DNA of 64,000 nt from an uncultured Poribacteria bacterium (GCA_951812525.1 OX638316.1:2784506-2848505), one strand, 5' to 3'; positions 17,676 through 27,666 are shown, counted from the first letter of the stretch. Numbers and translations: made by a program. The notes: generated by a model not told the origin, from the sequence alone.

Positions 17676-19253
17676 ATGCTAACTTTTTTCCTTGCCCTTT
17701 TTGTACTGCTCATCAATGTTGGGACGCATCTGATTCAGATGCAGGGATATTACACCGCAGCGAGCCATTGCTATTACGGCGTGATGATTCTCGCTGTTAT
17801 ATACGCTCGACCCCGCGAGCAGAACATCCTGTTCGGCATCACAGCAGTAGCGAATTGGGTTTACGTTTTCCGCTATCCGACGCAAACCGAAAGCATCATC
17901 ATAGCACTGCTTTATCCGTTCCTTGTGTTCGGTGTCATCCGGGTCATTCGCCAGTTCCAGACCCAACGCCGTAGCGGTGTCGAAGAGATAGAGGAAATAC
18001 ACAGCGTCAACGCGAATTTGGAAAAACAGATACGCGACATCTCCACGCTTTTTGAGGTGAGCCAAGCAGCAAATGCCAACCTTGAGTTGGAGGGACTATT
18101 TCACCGCATCATTGAGATTCTCTCCAAGCGACTCGGCATCTACCGCGGTGCTTTGCATCTTTATGAAAATGGGAAGGTTGTCACTTCGGTAGAGGCCGTC
18201 TTGGGACTCACACCTGCTGAAATGAAAAGAGGCACTGACGATCAGATGGAAGATATTCAAAAACAGGTGCTTGCATCCGGTAAAGCGATCGGTGTACCAC
18301 AAACTCGGAGTCCGCGGAGTTATGTTAAACTTTTTGAACCAGAGCGTGTCGAATCAAAGGATATAATCGCTTTCTGGTGTATTCCGGTTATTATAGAGGA
18401 GCAGGTCATCGGCACCCTAACGATTGACAAGGCTTCGGATGAATTCTCAGCAGAGGACGACCGACGACTTCTGACAATTATCGCCTCAACTATCGCGCAA
18501 CGCGTCAAAATTCAGCAGACAATTGACGCGCTCGTCGAATCAGAACGCATGGCAACGCTCGGTAGATTGGTCCGAACCATCGCGCACGAGGTGCGAAATC
18601 CTTTGGGTAGTATTCGACTTGGGACGCAACTGCTGCAACACACGAATCCAGCGGCATTAAGTGCTCCAGCCGAGGCATATCCCGAGAAAATACAACTCTC
18701 TCAAAATGAAATTCAAGAATACACCGCAATCATTATCAAAGAGGTGGATCGGCTGAACCGGTTTATTGAGCAGTTACTTGCTTTCAGCAAACCGGCAATG
18801 CAAGCCGCGAAACACATCGACATCCATCAACTGCTTGATAGTAGTCTCGCTATCTGTCGTCCCGAATTAGAACATCGTGCTATCACAATTGTCACCCAAT
18901 ATGACAACGATTGCCCACACATCAATCTGAACGAAGATGGAATAACGCAAGTTCTCCTCAACCTATTTTACAATGCCATTGAGGCGATGGATACAGAAGG
19001 AACATTGACAATTCAGACAGAATACCAACCAGAAGCCGGAAGTGTCTATGTACGGGTTCAAGATGATGGCCCCGGGATTCTACCCGAAGATGTGCCAATG
19101 CTCTTCGATCCGTTTTATACCACTAAACAGAAAGGGACTGGGCTTGGACTCTACATTAGCCAGAAAATTCTCGCCGAACACCAAGGCAGCATTGAGATAG
19201 ATGCTGACCTCGAAGTCGGCACAGCCTTTATTGTGTCCCTCCCTGTCGGTTAA
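17676..19253 (+). CDS. Membrane sensor histidine kinase with GAF domain
   Basis: 525 residues. The first 95 contain three to four hydrophobic helices; a short coiled coil (about 105-130) leads to a GAF domain (about 130-285). The HisKA helix has the phospho-accepting His304 in IAHEVRNPLGS, and the ATPase domain (about 400-525) shows the N box LLNLFYNAIEAM, G1 VQDDGPGI and G2 KGTGLGLYIS. The stimulus is unknown. It is followed 49 bases later by a sigma54-dependent response regulator, its obvious partner, giving an NtrB/NtrC or ZraS/ZraR style pair. Confidence 0.92.
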   Translation: MLTFFLALFVLLINVGTHLIQMQGYYTAASHCYYGVMILAVIYARPREQNILFGITAVANWVYVFRYPTQTESIIIALLYPFLVFGVIRVIRQFQTQRRSGVEEIEEIHSVNANLEKQIRDISTLFEVSQAANANLELEGLFHRIIEILSKRLGIYRGALHLYENGKVVTSVEAVLGLTPAEMKRGTDDQMEDIQKQVLASGKAIGVPQTRSPRSYVKLFEPERVESKDIIAFWCIPVIIEEQVIGTLTIDKASDEFSAEDDRRLLTIIASTIAQRVKIQQTIDALVESERMATLGRLVRTIAHEVRNPLGSIRLGTQLLQHTNPAALSAPAEAYPEKIQLSQNEIQEYTAIIIKEVDRLNRFIEQLLAFSKPAMQAAKHIDIHQLLDSSLAICRPELEHRAITIVTQYDNDCPHINLNEDGITQVLLNLFYNAIEAMDTEGTLTIQTEYQPEAGSVYVRVQDDGPGILPEDVPMLFDPFYTTKQKGTGLGLYISQKILAEHQGSIEIDADLEVGTAFIVSLPVG

Positions 19254-19302
19254 TGTTTGTAGACGCGCTCTGGTGCGCATAACGCAATAGAAGAGAACGA
19301 TT

Positions 19303-20721
19303 ATGTCAAATTTAGTACTTATCGCTGATGATGATGATAGCCTACGACACATACTCGCCGCTACCCTTGAAAGGGCAGGATATGATACCCTCAAAGCGCG
19401 GAATGGGAGAGAAACCTTGGCGTCTGTCAAGAGCGCAGATATTGATGTCATTCTGCTAGATATTTGGTTAGGCGATGCCAACGGTCTTGAGTTAATTGAA
19501 GAAATCCAGAAATACAATAATACCGCCTCGATCATTATAATCACCGCACACGGCACGACCCAAACCGCGATTGACGCGGCGAAGCAACGTGCGTATTGGT
19601 ACCTCACAAAACCGATTGACCAGAAACAACTACTGGATCTCGTGTCCCGCGCCGCCGCCGCCACGAAGCAGACAAAGAACGTCAAGACATCTGTCTTGCC
19701 TGATGTCGATACGCAAGGTAGAATGGTTGGGCAGAGTCCGACTATGCAGGAGGTTTACCTTAAGATTGGACGTGCCGCCGTTAGTGACGAAACCGTTCTC
19801 GTTTTAGGCGAAAGCGGCACAGGTAAGGAACTTGTCGCACAACTAATTCACCAGAACAGCCATCGCTCCCACAATCCTTTCGTCGTCGTCGATTGTGGTG
19901 CCATGCCCTCCAGCCTCATCGAAAGTGCACTCTTTGGACACGTCAAAGGCGCGTATACCGATGCCCACACCGCAAGAACAGGAAAATTCCAACAGGCAGA
20001 CAGCGGGACGATCTTCCTTGATGAGATCGGGGAATTACCAATTGAAGTCCAAATGAAACTCCTCCGCGTCCTGCAGGAGCGAGAGGTGGAACCGATGGGA
20101 GGTACCGAAACCCATTCTGTTGATGTCCGGATCATCGCCGCAACCAATCGTCTGCTTGAAACGGCAATTGCACAAAGAGCTTTCAGAGAAGACCTATACT
20201 ATCGCCTCAATGTCATCCCTATCTCGCTGCCACCGCTCCGAGAACGAAAGGTGGACATCCCGGAACTCATAGATCTGTTTACGCACCGTTTCGTCGAGGA
20301 ATATCAACTATCCGAGATTCGTATCTCTACGGAAGTGGTCAAACTACTCACTGCTTATGAGTGGCCCGGCAACGTACGTGAATTGGAAAATGCCATCAAG
20401 CGAGCACTCGTTATGTGTTCAGGGCAGATGCTGCTTCCAGAGCATTTCGACCCAATTCTGAATCAACCCAGTCCTCTCAGTCAGCAAGGAAATCTTGATA
20501 CGCAGATTTATGCCCTGCTCCACGCGTATATGGAGCAACACATGGAATCCGAGGCACCACCCGGTGAACTTTATGCCGAAATTCGCGCCATCTTTGAGAA
20601 ACCGCTCTTTAAAATTGTGCTTGAACACACCAAGGGAAACAGAAGTAAGGCAGCTGACATCCTTGGGATTAACCGAAACACGCTCCATACAAAACTCGTT
20701 GAGTATAAGCTTGTTTCGTAA
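19303..20721 (+). CDS. Sigma54-dependent response regulator (NtrC/AtoC family)
   Basis: 472 residues in three parts. The receiver (1-120) has the acidic pocket DDDDS and phospho-acceptor Asp53 in ILLDIW. The AAA+ domain (about 143-375) has Walker A GESGTGKE, Walker B TIFLDEIGELP and the sigma54-contact loop at 216-221, which reads GAYTDA instead of GAFTGA. The C-terminal Fis-type helix-turn-helix is RSKAADILGINRNTLHTKL. It activates RpoN promoters after phosphorylation by the upstream kinase. GAFTGA variants with Asp occur in the family, so loss of sigma54 contact cannot be assumed. Confidence 0.93.
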   Translation: MSNLVLIADDDDSLRHILAATLERAGYDTLKARNGRETLASVKSADIDVILLDIWLGDANGLELIEEIQKYNNTASIIIITAHGTTQTAIDAAKQRAYWYLTKPIDQKQLLDLVSRAAAATKQTKNVKTSVLPDVDTQGRMVGQSPTMQEVYLKIGRAAVSDETVLVLGESGTGKELVAQLIHQNSHRSHNPFVVVDCGAMPSSLIESALFGHVKGAYTDAHTARTGKFQQADSGTIFLDEIGELPIEVQMKLLRVLQEREVEPMGGTETHSVDVRIIAATNRLLETAIAQRAFREDLYYRLNVIPISLPPLRERKVDIPELIDLFTHRFVEEYQLSEIRISTEVVKLLTAYEWPGNVRELENAIKRALVMCSGQMLLPEHFDPILNQPSPLSQQGNLDTQIYALLHAYMEQHMESEAPPGELYAEIRAIFEKPLFKIVLEHTKGNRSKAADILGINRNTLHTKLVEYKLVS

Positions 20722-20762
20722 TGGAAAACTGCCCAATAAACCAATTTCTCGTAGGATAGTAG

Positions 20763-20782
20763 GCGAGATTTCTAACTTCGCT
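20763..20782. repeat. Imperfect GCGAGATTT/AACTTCGC hairpin of the GTAGG family
   Basis: Preceded by GTAGGATAGTAG at 20751-20762. The arms keep pairing with one mismatch around TCT. Confidence 0.55.
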
Positions 20783-20843
20783 GGTTCGACTTATATCAGA
20801 TGCCTGAAATAAATTTGAAGGACAACAAAGAAAGATAAAACTA

Positions 20844-21158
20844 ATGGATTTAGGAAGAGTTATTGGAACTGTCGTCGCTACCCGAAAAGACCCAAGCTTA
20901 GAAGGCACACGTCTTTTGCTGGTACAACCTCTGGACGAGAAATACGAGCCTATTTCTGAACCGCTCGTGGCAGTTGATACCTTGCACGATGCAGGGGTCG
21001 ATGAAATTGTCTACATCGTCACTGGAGGCGATGCTGTAAGCGTTATACCTGGAAAACGTATGCCTGTTGATGTCGCTATTGTAGGAATCGTCGATTCACT
21101 CACACTGCTTGAAGAAGTGGACGCGCCAACAGAATCAGAATCCGATACGAGCAGTTAG
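20844..21158 (+). CDS. EutN/CcmL-family bacterial microcompartment vertex protein
   Basis: A 104-residue BMC-P protein, the pentamer that caps vertices of microcompartment shells. The signature is the N-terminal LGRVIGTVVATRKDPSLEGTR strand-loop (in parts), LLLVQPL, VAVDTLHDAGVDEIVYIV and AIVGIVDSL. The acidic tail (TESESDTSS) is extra. No BMC-H shell protein or cargo enzyme is present in the window. It lies 122 bases behind the sigma54 activator. Confidence 0.9.
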   Translation: MDLGRVIGTVVATRKDPSLEGTRLLLVQPLDEKYEPISEPLVAVDTLHDAGVDEIVYIVTGGDAVSVIPGKRMPVDVAIVGIVDSLTLLEEVDAPTESESDTSS

Positions 21159-21526
21159 TCCTCTGTGAAGGGATCTCCGAGCTTTACATTTGCTGCTGTA
21201 AACGCACAATTTGTCTTAGCTTTACATTTGCTGACTCTTAACGCATTGCCGGTAGTCAGTCGTGGTTAGACAGAATTCTGATGTTGTCATAAAATCTTTT
21301 AATCGAATCCAAAGATGTAATCCGTTTCTTGTGTATTCCCGTTATTATAATTGACAATTCTGTATCAAATGGAAGAAGAAGAACGTTGCGCCTTCGCTGG
21401 CGAGATTTTGCGGGGTACTCGACCAAATGCGATCTGCATTTCTAACCTCGCTCCTGTACACAGTTGTTAATTGTATAACTTACGCTAAAGAACCCTAACG
21501 GTCGGAAATGGGGAATTTAAAAAAGT
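21159..21526. other. Intergenic region between the two EutN genes
   Basis: 368 bases without a gene. It contains AATTTGTCTTAGCTTTACATT (21208-21228) with a partial copy of its tail (GCTTTACATTTGCTG, 21181-21195) and the 39-base dispersed element at 21402-21441 shared with 3005-3043. GGAAATGGGG (21506-21515) may contain the ribosome site of the next gene. Confidence 0.6.
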
Positions 21527-21814
21527 ATGTACCTTGCCAAAGTCATCGGCAAAGCCGTTTCAGTCATTAAACATCCGGCGTATCAGAACCTGACATTGCT
21601 GCTCATCCAGCCATTGAGCATAAAATCTCAACTTGTTCGCACCCCGACGATTGCTGTTGACTATGTCGGTGCTGGTGAGGGAGACACCGTGATTGTAGGT
21701 GCTGGTCCCGGCGTTGCACAAGAAGTCTTCGGTGTTGAGGATGCCCCAATCCGTGAACTCATTATGGGCATTGTAGACCATTTCGATATGGCATCTCAGG
21801 AGGAAGAAGCATGA
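21527..21814 (+). CDS. Second EutN/CcmL-family microcompartment vertex protein
   Basis: A 95-residue BMC-P paralogue: MYLAKVIGKAVSVIKHP, LLLIQPLS, TIAVDYVGAGEGDTVIVG and IMGIVDHFD. The GAGEGDTV turn is the conserved pentamer core. It differs clearly from the copy at 20844, so the two probably form different vertices. Its stop overlaps the start of the lipoprotein gene by four bases (ATGA), an unusual partner for a cytoplasmic shell protein. Confidence 0.92.
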   Translation: MYLAKVIGKAVSVIKHPAYQNLTLLLIQPLSIKSQLVRTPTIAVDYVGAGEGDTVIVGAGPGVAQEVFGVEDAPIRELIMGIVDHFDMASQEEEA

Positions 21815-22407
21815 AAGGCGTTATTACACTTTTGAGCTGTCTCTTATTTAGTTGCTTACACTTTAGCGCATGTAGAGTGGCGCAAGTGTTGTCAACACAG
21901 TACAGCCAAAATATCGCAGAAGCCACCTACGGCACAGAGTCAAATCATCCCGGTATGAATGACGGAAATCTCCAAACCCTCGCAACACTTCCAGCGACAA
22001 ATGAGCGAAACTTTATTATCCGGTTTGCCGAGATCCATCCGGTGCGGAAAATTGTTGTTCACAACGGAAATCTTTTCCGGTTTGAAATGCAATACTTGGA
22101 CAGTGAGTCTGAAAAGTGGGAAACTTTTGATACAATTATTCAACGGCGCAATATTGGCGCGGAACGTGCACAAGCCGAGTTCGTTTTTGATAGATTAAAC
22201 TTTCAAACCCAGATGATCCGAATTGCTGTCACTCGAACGGTTGATGACGTAATCGTGAACAAAGTAGTCGCCGAACCTGGGGATAGAATTGTTGACCAGC
22301 GGAAAACACTTGCCGGTTTCTACTACCCACACTACCGCGTTATGCAACCCGCAATCGCTCAAATTCGGGAAATTGAAGTCTATCATCTCGCTAAAAATAG
22401 TAATTAA
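21811..22407 (+). CDS. Putative lipoprotein with discoidin-like domain
   Basis: A strong AGGAGGA site lies within the preceding gene. The 198-residue product begins with a signal peptide ending in a lipobox-like LHFSAC, so Cys21 would be lipidated. The mature part resembles an F5/8 type C (discoidin) beta-sandwich: SNHPGMNDGNLQT at the ligand loops, IIRFAEIHPVRKIVVHNG, and IREIEVYHLA at the end. Such domains bind sugars or surfaces. It is translationally coupled to the EutN gene, but a role in a microcompartment is unlikely; co-transcription may be incidental. Confidence 0.68.
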   Translation: MKGVITLLSCLLFSCLHFSACRVAQVLSTQYSQNIAEATYGTESNHPGMNDGNLQTLATLPATNERNFIIRFAEIHPVRKIVVHNGNLFRFEMQYLDSESEKWETFDTIIQRRNIGAERAQAEFVFDRLNFQTQMIRIAVTRTVDDVIVNKVVAEPGDRIVDQRKTLAGFYYPHYRVMQPAIAQIREIEVYHLAKNSN

Positions 22408-22441
22408 CGTGTTTTCGATAATAAGAATCTATGCGTCCACC

Positions 22442-22468
22442 GCTGACGAGGTTTCTAACCTCGTCAGC
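22442..22468. repeat. Perfect 12-bp-arm hairpin
   Basis: GCTGACGAGGTT-TCT-AACCTCGTCAGC, followed by TTTGCC. It may end the lipoprotein transcript or belong to the dispersed hairpin family. Confidence 0.7.
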
Positions 22469-22560
22469 TTTGCCTATAACTAAAAACCTAAAACCAATTA
22501 CCCGGATTTCAGTTAGATTTGTCTATTTTGGCAAGTCTATCTTTTTGGAGTTAGTCTTTA

Positions 22561-25500
22561 ATGCAAGTTCGTTCGACAAAGATTCGCACAATCCCATACT
22601 TCGTAGTCGCTGTTATCTTTTTCTTTCTCGAAGCGATCCTCTTTTTGTCCTCCACCTTCATTTATTCGTCTGGTATAGCGGATGCAGCACCATCAAACAA
22701 TCGGAGTTCCAGAGTTACCACGCGTGAAGGAATCGGAACGCCAAGAGAGATTGAGTTGGTCCAAACGACCTCACAAGGTGTAACAATCCAACTCCTCATC
22801 CCTGAATCCGATTTTAAAATAGAAACAGATAGCAGCGAACAATTACGAGGTGGCTCGCAGTTTCCACATGTCGAAAATCAGAATATCTCTTTTCCTGGAT
22901 GTCGTTTCACTCCACAACCCCCCGGTGAACTACGTCTCCCCGTGCAATCGACCGTCATCGGTGTACCTGCTGATGTCCGTTTTCAAGTGCGGGTCGTTGA
23001 AAAGGACTTCAGCACGCGCAAAGTACAAAATGTTGGATCTGCTGCAGCACCTCAAGGGACAACGCAATCAAATACTGCGAGAAAAACAGATCGCTTTTTT
23101 CCAACCAATCTCGTAGAAACGAGAGAAGCCGGTTGGATCCGAGAAAACCGCGTTCTTCCCATTCAACTCAATCCTGTCCAATACAATGCTGTTCGCCGTG
23201 AGGTGAGACTCTACCACAGGCTTGTCGTTGAAATCCGTTTTATCCAGTCGAACGATACCCTGTTAGCACAGCGCCAACCGCTAACGCCTGAATCTGCTGT
23301 TTACGATACAATTTTTGAAAACCTACTGGTTAATCCGCAAGATGTCCGCCAGTGGCGTGCTACGACTGTCCGTTTTCCACAAGCACCCAGCATTCCTTCC
23401 ACAGCACCCCGCTATAAGCTCAGTGTTACCATGGACGGAATGTATAGGGTTACAGGACAGGACTTGGAAACCGCTGGCGTTAATTTAAGCATGGTCACAC
23501 CAAGGACCCTGGCATTAACAAACAGAGGGAAACGGGTGCCAATCTTTGTCCGAGGCGAAAACGACGGAAGGCTTGATCCAGCAGATGAAATTATTTTCTA
23601 TGGAGAGCAACTACACGGAGACGACACTTATTTCAATCCTTTTTCCGATGAGAATGTATATTGGCTGACATGGAACGCCGGACCCGGAAGTCGGATGGGA
23701 ACGAGAACATTGCTTCAAGGTACAGGCAACGCTGAGGTACACCAACACTTTCTCACACGTGCCCACTTTGAAAAGGATAACCATTTTAGACGATTCCCCG
23801 ATGCAAATCTGACAGAAAGTCAAAGATATCAAGAATTTAGCCAGGGGTTACAGGAGCGCTCATTTGCTGTGACAGAACTGCCGCCGCTCCCAAATGACAG
23901 TTGGTTTTGGGCACAATTGACTGCCCCTGCGTCGAAACCGTTCGGTGTTACACTTTCCGGTGTCGCAGAAACCGCGTTACCCACAACGATACGGGTTGGG
24001 CTTCACGGTAGATCCAAAACAGAACACCAGATCGATGTATGGTTAAACGATGAAGTCAACCTTGGAGACGCGCATTGGAATGGTGCTACTGAACATCAAC
24101 TTCAAACCCAACGCCCCCAATCTTTTCTGAAGAATGGACGAAATGTCATTCGGATTATGAATCCCGGAAGGGATCAAGAACTCCTTGACATCATTCTACT
24201 CAACTGGATCCAGATCGACTATCGGCGCAATTTTCACGCAAAAGGAAATGTACTACCATTTGCTATCACTCCGGCTCCGGATGAAACAGGTGCTATAAAT
24301 CCGAATTTCGAGGTTATTTTACGTAATTTCGCTACGCCTGACATCGAAATCTACGGAATTGACGGCACCCGTTATGTAGGTTTAGCACCTATTGTTGACG
24401 ATCAACTACCCGGTACTTACCGTCTCCCATTCCGTTCAACCCAGGTTCGACCCAAGGATGTGGACGATCCTTCGATACAATATATCGCCCTGACCCGTAG
24501 CCAATTCCAAAAACCGAAAATTTCGTTGGACACCTCATCGGATTTGCACAGCACCCACAACGCTGCCGATTACATTATCATTACACATCACAGTTTCCTT
24601 CAAGACGTTCAACCGCTTGCCGACTTTCGTAGTCAGCAAGGACTGCGTACCAAAATCGTTGATATCCAAAATATCTACGACGAATTTAATCACGGGATTC
24701 TCAATCCGAACGCTATTCGTGAATTCCTCAGTTACGCCTATCACAATTGGCAACCCCCCGCACCGACTTATGTCTTCCTCGTAGGCGACACAAATGTCGA
24801 TCTTAAAAACCAAATCAGCTTTGTTCCAACAGTGCAGGTGCAGATCCCAGGCTACGGTTCTACAGCAAGCGATCATCAATTCGTCACTTTTCGAGGAACA
24901 GACGCTTTCCCAGATATGCTCATCGGAAGGATGCCAGCGAACAATCGTGTAGATGTCCGTATATTCGTTGAACGCGCAATCAACTACGAAGCAACTTCTC
25001 CTGTAGGCCCGTGGCACAAACGGCTTCTTATGCTCGCCGGTTCGGATCTACGCTTTCACTCCCAGACGGATCGACTCATCTCAAGTAACCAACTCATCAG
25101 CAAATATGAAACCGAACGTATCTACGCACCTTACACAGACGAACCGACTTTCGATGATCGAATCCGATCCCCTATCGCCAGACGCGTTATTGATGCCTTC
25201 AACGACGGTGCTACCCTTGTTAACTATATCGGACACGGCGGTGGTGGTATCTGGTCGTCCAGTCGGATGCTGGACTTTGAAGACCCAGAGCAAAACTTAA
25301 CCAATATTTCACAACTCCCATTGGTTCTCAGCATGACCTGCTATACCGCTTCCTTTGACAGCAGCAAAAATAGCCTCGCTGAGGAGCTGCTCCGATCTGA
25401 AAACGGCGGTGCTATCGCAGTCATCGGAGCAACCAGTATCGGGTTGTTGCAGGGCGACTATCTCCTCAACAGAGAAATTTTCGATGTCATCTTCCAGCAA

Positions 25501-27666
25501 TATACAGAGAATATTGGTGCCATTCTTGCCGAAGCCAAAACCCAGTTTCTTATCAATGCTGCCGGGTATCTTGATCTGGCTGAAGTTTTCACACTTTTCG
25601 GGGATCCGGCGACACGATTGAAACTACCAAGCAAACAAATGCAAGTTACGGTAGAGGTTGGCACCTCGCGCTCCCAAGAGACGCTACTCACTGTTTCTGG
25701 AACGTTCCCTGATCGCACCTTTAGTGGAAATGCAGAGGTTACCGTTGTTCCTACAATCGAAGAAGGTATAGGAATTGAGGAAGCTCCTGAAGATATACCG
25801 TCGGAACAAGAAAACGTCCCTGTCGTCAACGGACAGTTCACCGCACAAATACAAATTCCAACGCGTGCCGAGTTTGACACTGGCGATGTGCAGGTTTACG
25901 CATGGAATGCTGAGAGGGACTTAATCGGTCATACCGCATACAATGTCTTAGCCCGATACGTTGATAATGTTCGGATCGCACCTTATCCCGTTAAACCACA
26001 TCAGCCCGTTTATCTTTACACAGAAGTTCTGGAGGAAAACGAGATTGACGAACTAACCCTCTTTTGGAGCTGGGACGCTTATGAATTTTTCACAATCCCT
26101 GTTAGCCGTCAAAGCGGTACGACCTATAGAAGCGAGCAACCTATCCCCGGATACCCTGAGGGAGATCTCATCGACTATTATTTGGAAGTGAAACTACGAG
26201 GTGGGCGGACGCTGCAAACAGAGGTCGTCACTTATAGATTCGGGCAAATTGCGTCTGAGATTGATCTTATTCCCTTAGATCAGACAATTACATGGAGTAC
26301 GACACCACCCTTCGTACTCTCGGCGCAAATTCGTAATATAGGAAGCAAACCTGTACAAAATGTCCCTGTTCGCTTTTTTGTGAAAGATGTGAGTTCGGAA
26401 ACAGAGACATCCAGTAGAAGCACCACGACTGTTCCTACACTTGAAGAATTACAAAACGCAACGCCTGTTGGCGATGTTCAAATCCTTTCCGAGATCTTAC
26501 CGGGTGGTCAGGTTATGGCAAGTGTGCCGTGGCAACCGTCCCCCGGGGACTATCTCGTCACTGTCTACGTGGATCCGCCCTCTACCGAACTGCCACAGGG
26601 GAGTATCCTTGAACGGCGGGAACAGAATAACAGCGCAATGAAACGATTCGCCGGTAACAGGTTCGTTCTCACCCCTGAAACCCTCGGTCAACCTATCCAG
26701 AGTCCAGACGGCATCTTCCAGGTTACTGTTCCACCGGGGAACCTGCAAGCCAGTACTGTGCTGACCTACTCAGAAGAAACGTTGACGATCACTAACCAAC
26801 CCGATATTGCTGTAGTTTCAACATCCACACCACAGGTCGCCTATCAGCTCGACTTGGGTGAGCAGACCGAATTAGTCGCAAACGTTACTTTCCTAAAAGC
26901 AGCAACGGATGATGCCCATGTCTATAGACGTGACGATGATAACGGCAATTGGGTTCGGGTAGGTAAGGAGACGGCTGGTGACGGAACGATCTCTGCAGAA
27001 GTCAAGCTGCCGGGGACGTTCGCACTGCTATCCCACAGCGATTCAAGTCCACCCGCCGTTGAATTAACTTTTGAACATCAGGGTTTTATTGATGGTGATT
27101 ATGTCTCCGATACGCCGGTTATCTCTGCTCGGATTGAGGATGCAAACGGTGTCGACTCTCGTCCAGAGCACATAATTCTCACCAAAAACGGACAGCGCGT
27201 CTCAGAAGACGAATATATCATCGCCGCATCACCGACTAACAATAATGTGCTATTGGTAACCTATACCCCCATCTTGGAACCTGGGGAGTACAATATCCGG
27301 TTGCAGGCACAGGACGCAAATGGCAACACATCAGACACAGCGCGCGATGCAACCGTGGCAGGTGAATTTGAGATCGCAAACATTGCCAACTTTCCCAACC
27401 CTTTCAAGCCCGGAAGCGGCACGCATTTTGCCTACTACCTCACGGAGAGTGCGGACGAGGTAAGCCTCAAAATCTATACGATAACCGGTCGCCGTATCGC
27501 AGCGATTGACACCCTTGATGCCTCCGTCTCTTACAACGAATTCCACTACGACGGCTACGATGCCGATGGCGAACCGCTTGCAAACGGGGTCTACCTCTAC
27601 AAATTCACAGCCCGCAAAGACGATATCCGCAAACAAAAGGTAGGCAAAATAGCGATCCGAAAGTAG
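22561..27666 (+). CDS. Gingipain-like C25 cysteine protease with type IX-like C-terminal sorting domain
   Basis: A 1701-residue exported protein. Residues 8-45 are a signal segment; about 45-270 resemble the C25 propeptide. The peptidase domain (about 660-1040) has the catalytic His892 in YIGHGGGGIW and Cys927 in SMTCYTASF, the C25 dyad. A CARDB-like Ig domain (LSAQIRNIGSKPVQNVPVRFF) lies near 1250-1360, then further Ig-like modules. The last about 95 residues (FPNPFKPGSGTHFAYYL, LKIYTITGRRI, YDADGEPLANGVYLYKF, GKIAIRK) match the FlgD-like type A CTD of type IX secretion cargo. PorU-type peptidases are the closest functional analogue; whether this is a sortase-like enzyme or a secreted protease cannot be told. 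It stands alone. Confidence 0.88.
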   Translation: MQVRSTKIRTIPYFVVAVIFFFLEAILFLSSTFIYSSGIADAAPSNNRSSRVTTREGIGTPREIELVQTTSQGVTIQLLIPESDFKIETDSSEQLRGGSQFPHVENQNISFPGCRFTPQPPGELRLPVQSTVIGVPADVRFQVRVVEKDFSTRKVQNVGSAAAPQGTTQSNTARKTDRFFPTNLVETREAGWIRENRVLPIQLNPVQYNAVRREVRLYHRLVVEIRFIQSNDTLLAQRQPLTPESAVYDTIFENLLVNPQDVRQWRATTVRFPQAPSIPSTAPRYKLSVTMDGMYRVTGQDLETAGVNLSMVTPRTLALTNRGKRVPIFVRGENDGRLDPADEIIFYGEQLHGDDTYFNPFSDENVYWLTWNAGPGSRMGTRTLLQGTGNAEVHQHFLTRAHFEKDNHFRRFPDANLTESQRYQEFSQGLQERSFAVTELPPLPNDSWFWAQLTAPASKPFGVTLSGVAETALPTTIRVGLHGRSKTEHQIDVWLNDEVNLGDAHWNGATEHQLQTQRPQSFLKNGRNVIRIMNPGRDQELLDIILLNWIQIDYRRNFHAKGNVLPFAITPAPDETGAINPNFEVILRNFATPDIEIYGIDGTRYVGLAPIVDDQLPGTYRLPFRSTQVRPKDVDDPSIQYIALTRSQFQKPKISLDTSSDLHSTHNAADYIIITHHSFLQDVQPLADFRSQQGLRTKIVDIQNIYDEFNHGILNPNAIREFLSYAYHNWQPPAPTYVFLVGDTNVDLKNQISFVPTVQVQIPGYGSTASDHQFVTFRGTDAFPDMLIGRMPANNRVDVRIFVERAINYEATSPVGPWHKRLLMLAGSDLRFHSQTDRLISSNQLISKYETERIYAPYTDEPTFDDRIRSPIARRVIDAFNDGATLVNYIGHGGGGIWSSSRMLDFEDPEQNLTNISQLPLVLSMTCYTASFDSSKNSLAEELLRSENGGAIAVIGATSIGLLQGDYLLNREIFDVIFQQYTENIGAILAEAKTQFLINAAGYLDLAEVFTLFGDPATRLKLPSKQMQVTVEVGTSRSQETLLTVSGTFPDRTFSGNAEVTVVPTIEEGIGIEEAPEDIPSEQENVPVVNGQFTAQIQIPTRAEFDTGDVQVYAWNAERDLIGHTAYNVLARYVDNVRIAPYPVKPHQPVYLYTEVLEENEIDELTLFWSWDAYEFFTIPVSRQSGTTYRSEQPIPGYPEGDLIDYYLEVKLRGGRTLQTEVVTYRFGQIASEIDLIPLDQTITWSTTPPFVLSAQIRNIGSKPVQNVPVRFFVKDVSSETETSSRSTTTVPTLEELQNATPVGDVQILSEILPGGQVMASVPWQPSPGDYLVTVYVDPPSTELPQGSILERREQNNSAMKRFAGNRFVLTPETLGQPIQSPDGIFQVTVPPGNLQASTVLTYSEETLTITNQPDIAVVSTSTPQVAYQLDLGEQTELVANVTFLKAATDDAHVYRRDDDNGNWVRVGKETAGDGTISAEVKLPGTFALLSHSDSSPPAVELTFEHQGFIDGDYVSDTPVISARIEDANGVDSRPEHIILTKNGQRVSEDEYIIAASPTNNNVLLVTYTPILEPGEYNIRLQAQDANGNTSDTARDATVAGEFEIANIANFPNPFKPGSGTHFAYYLTESADEVSLKIYTITGRRIAAIDTLDASVSYNEFHYDGYDADGEPLANGVYLYKFTARKDDIRKQKVGKIAIRK

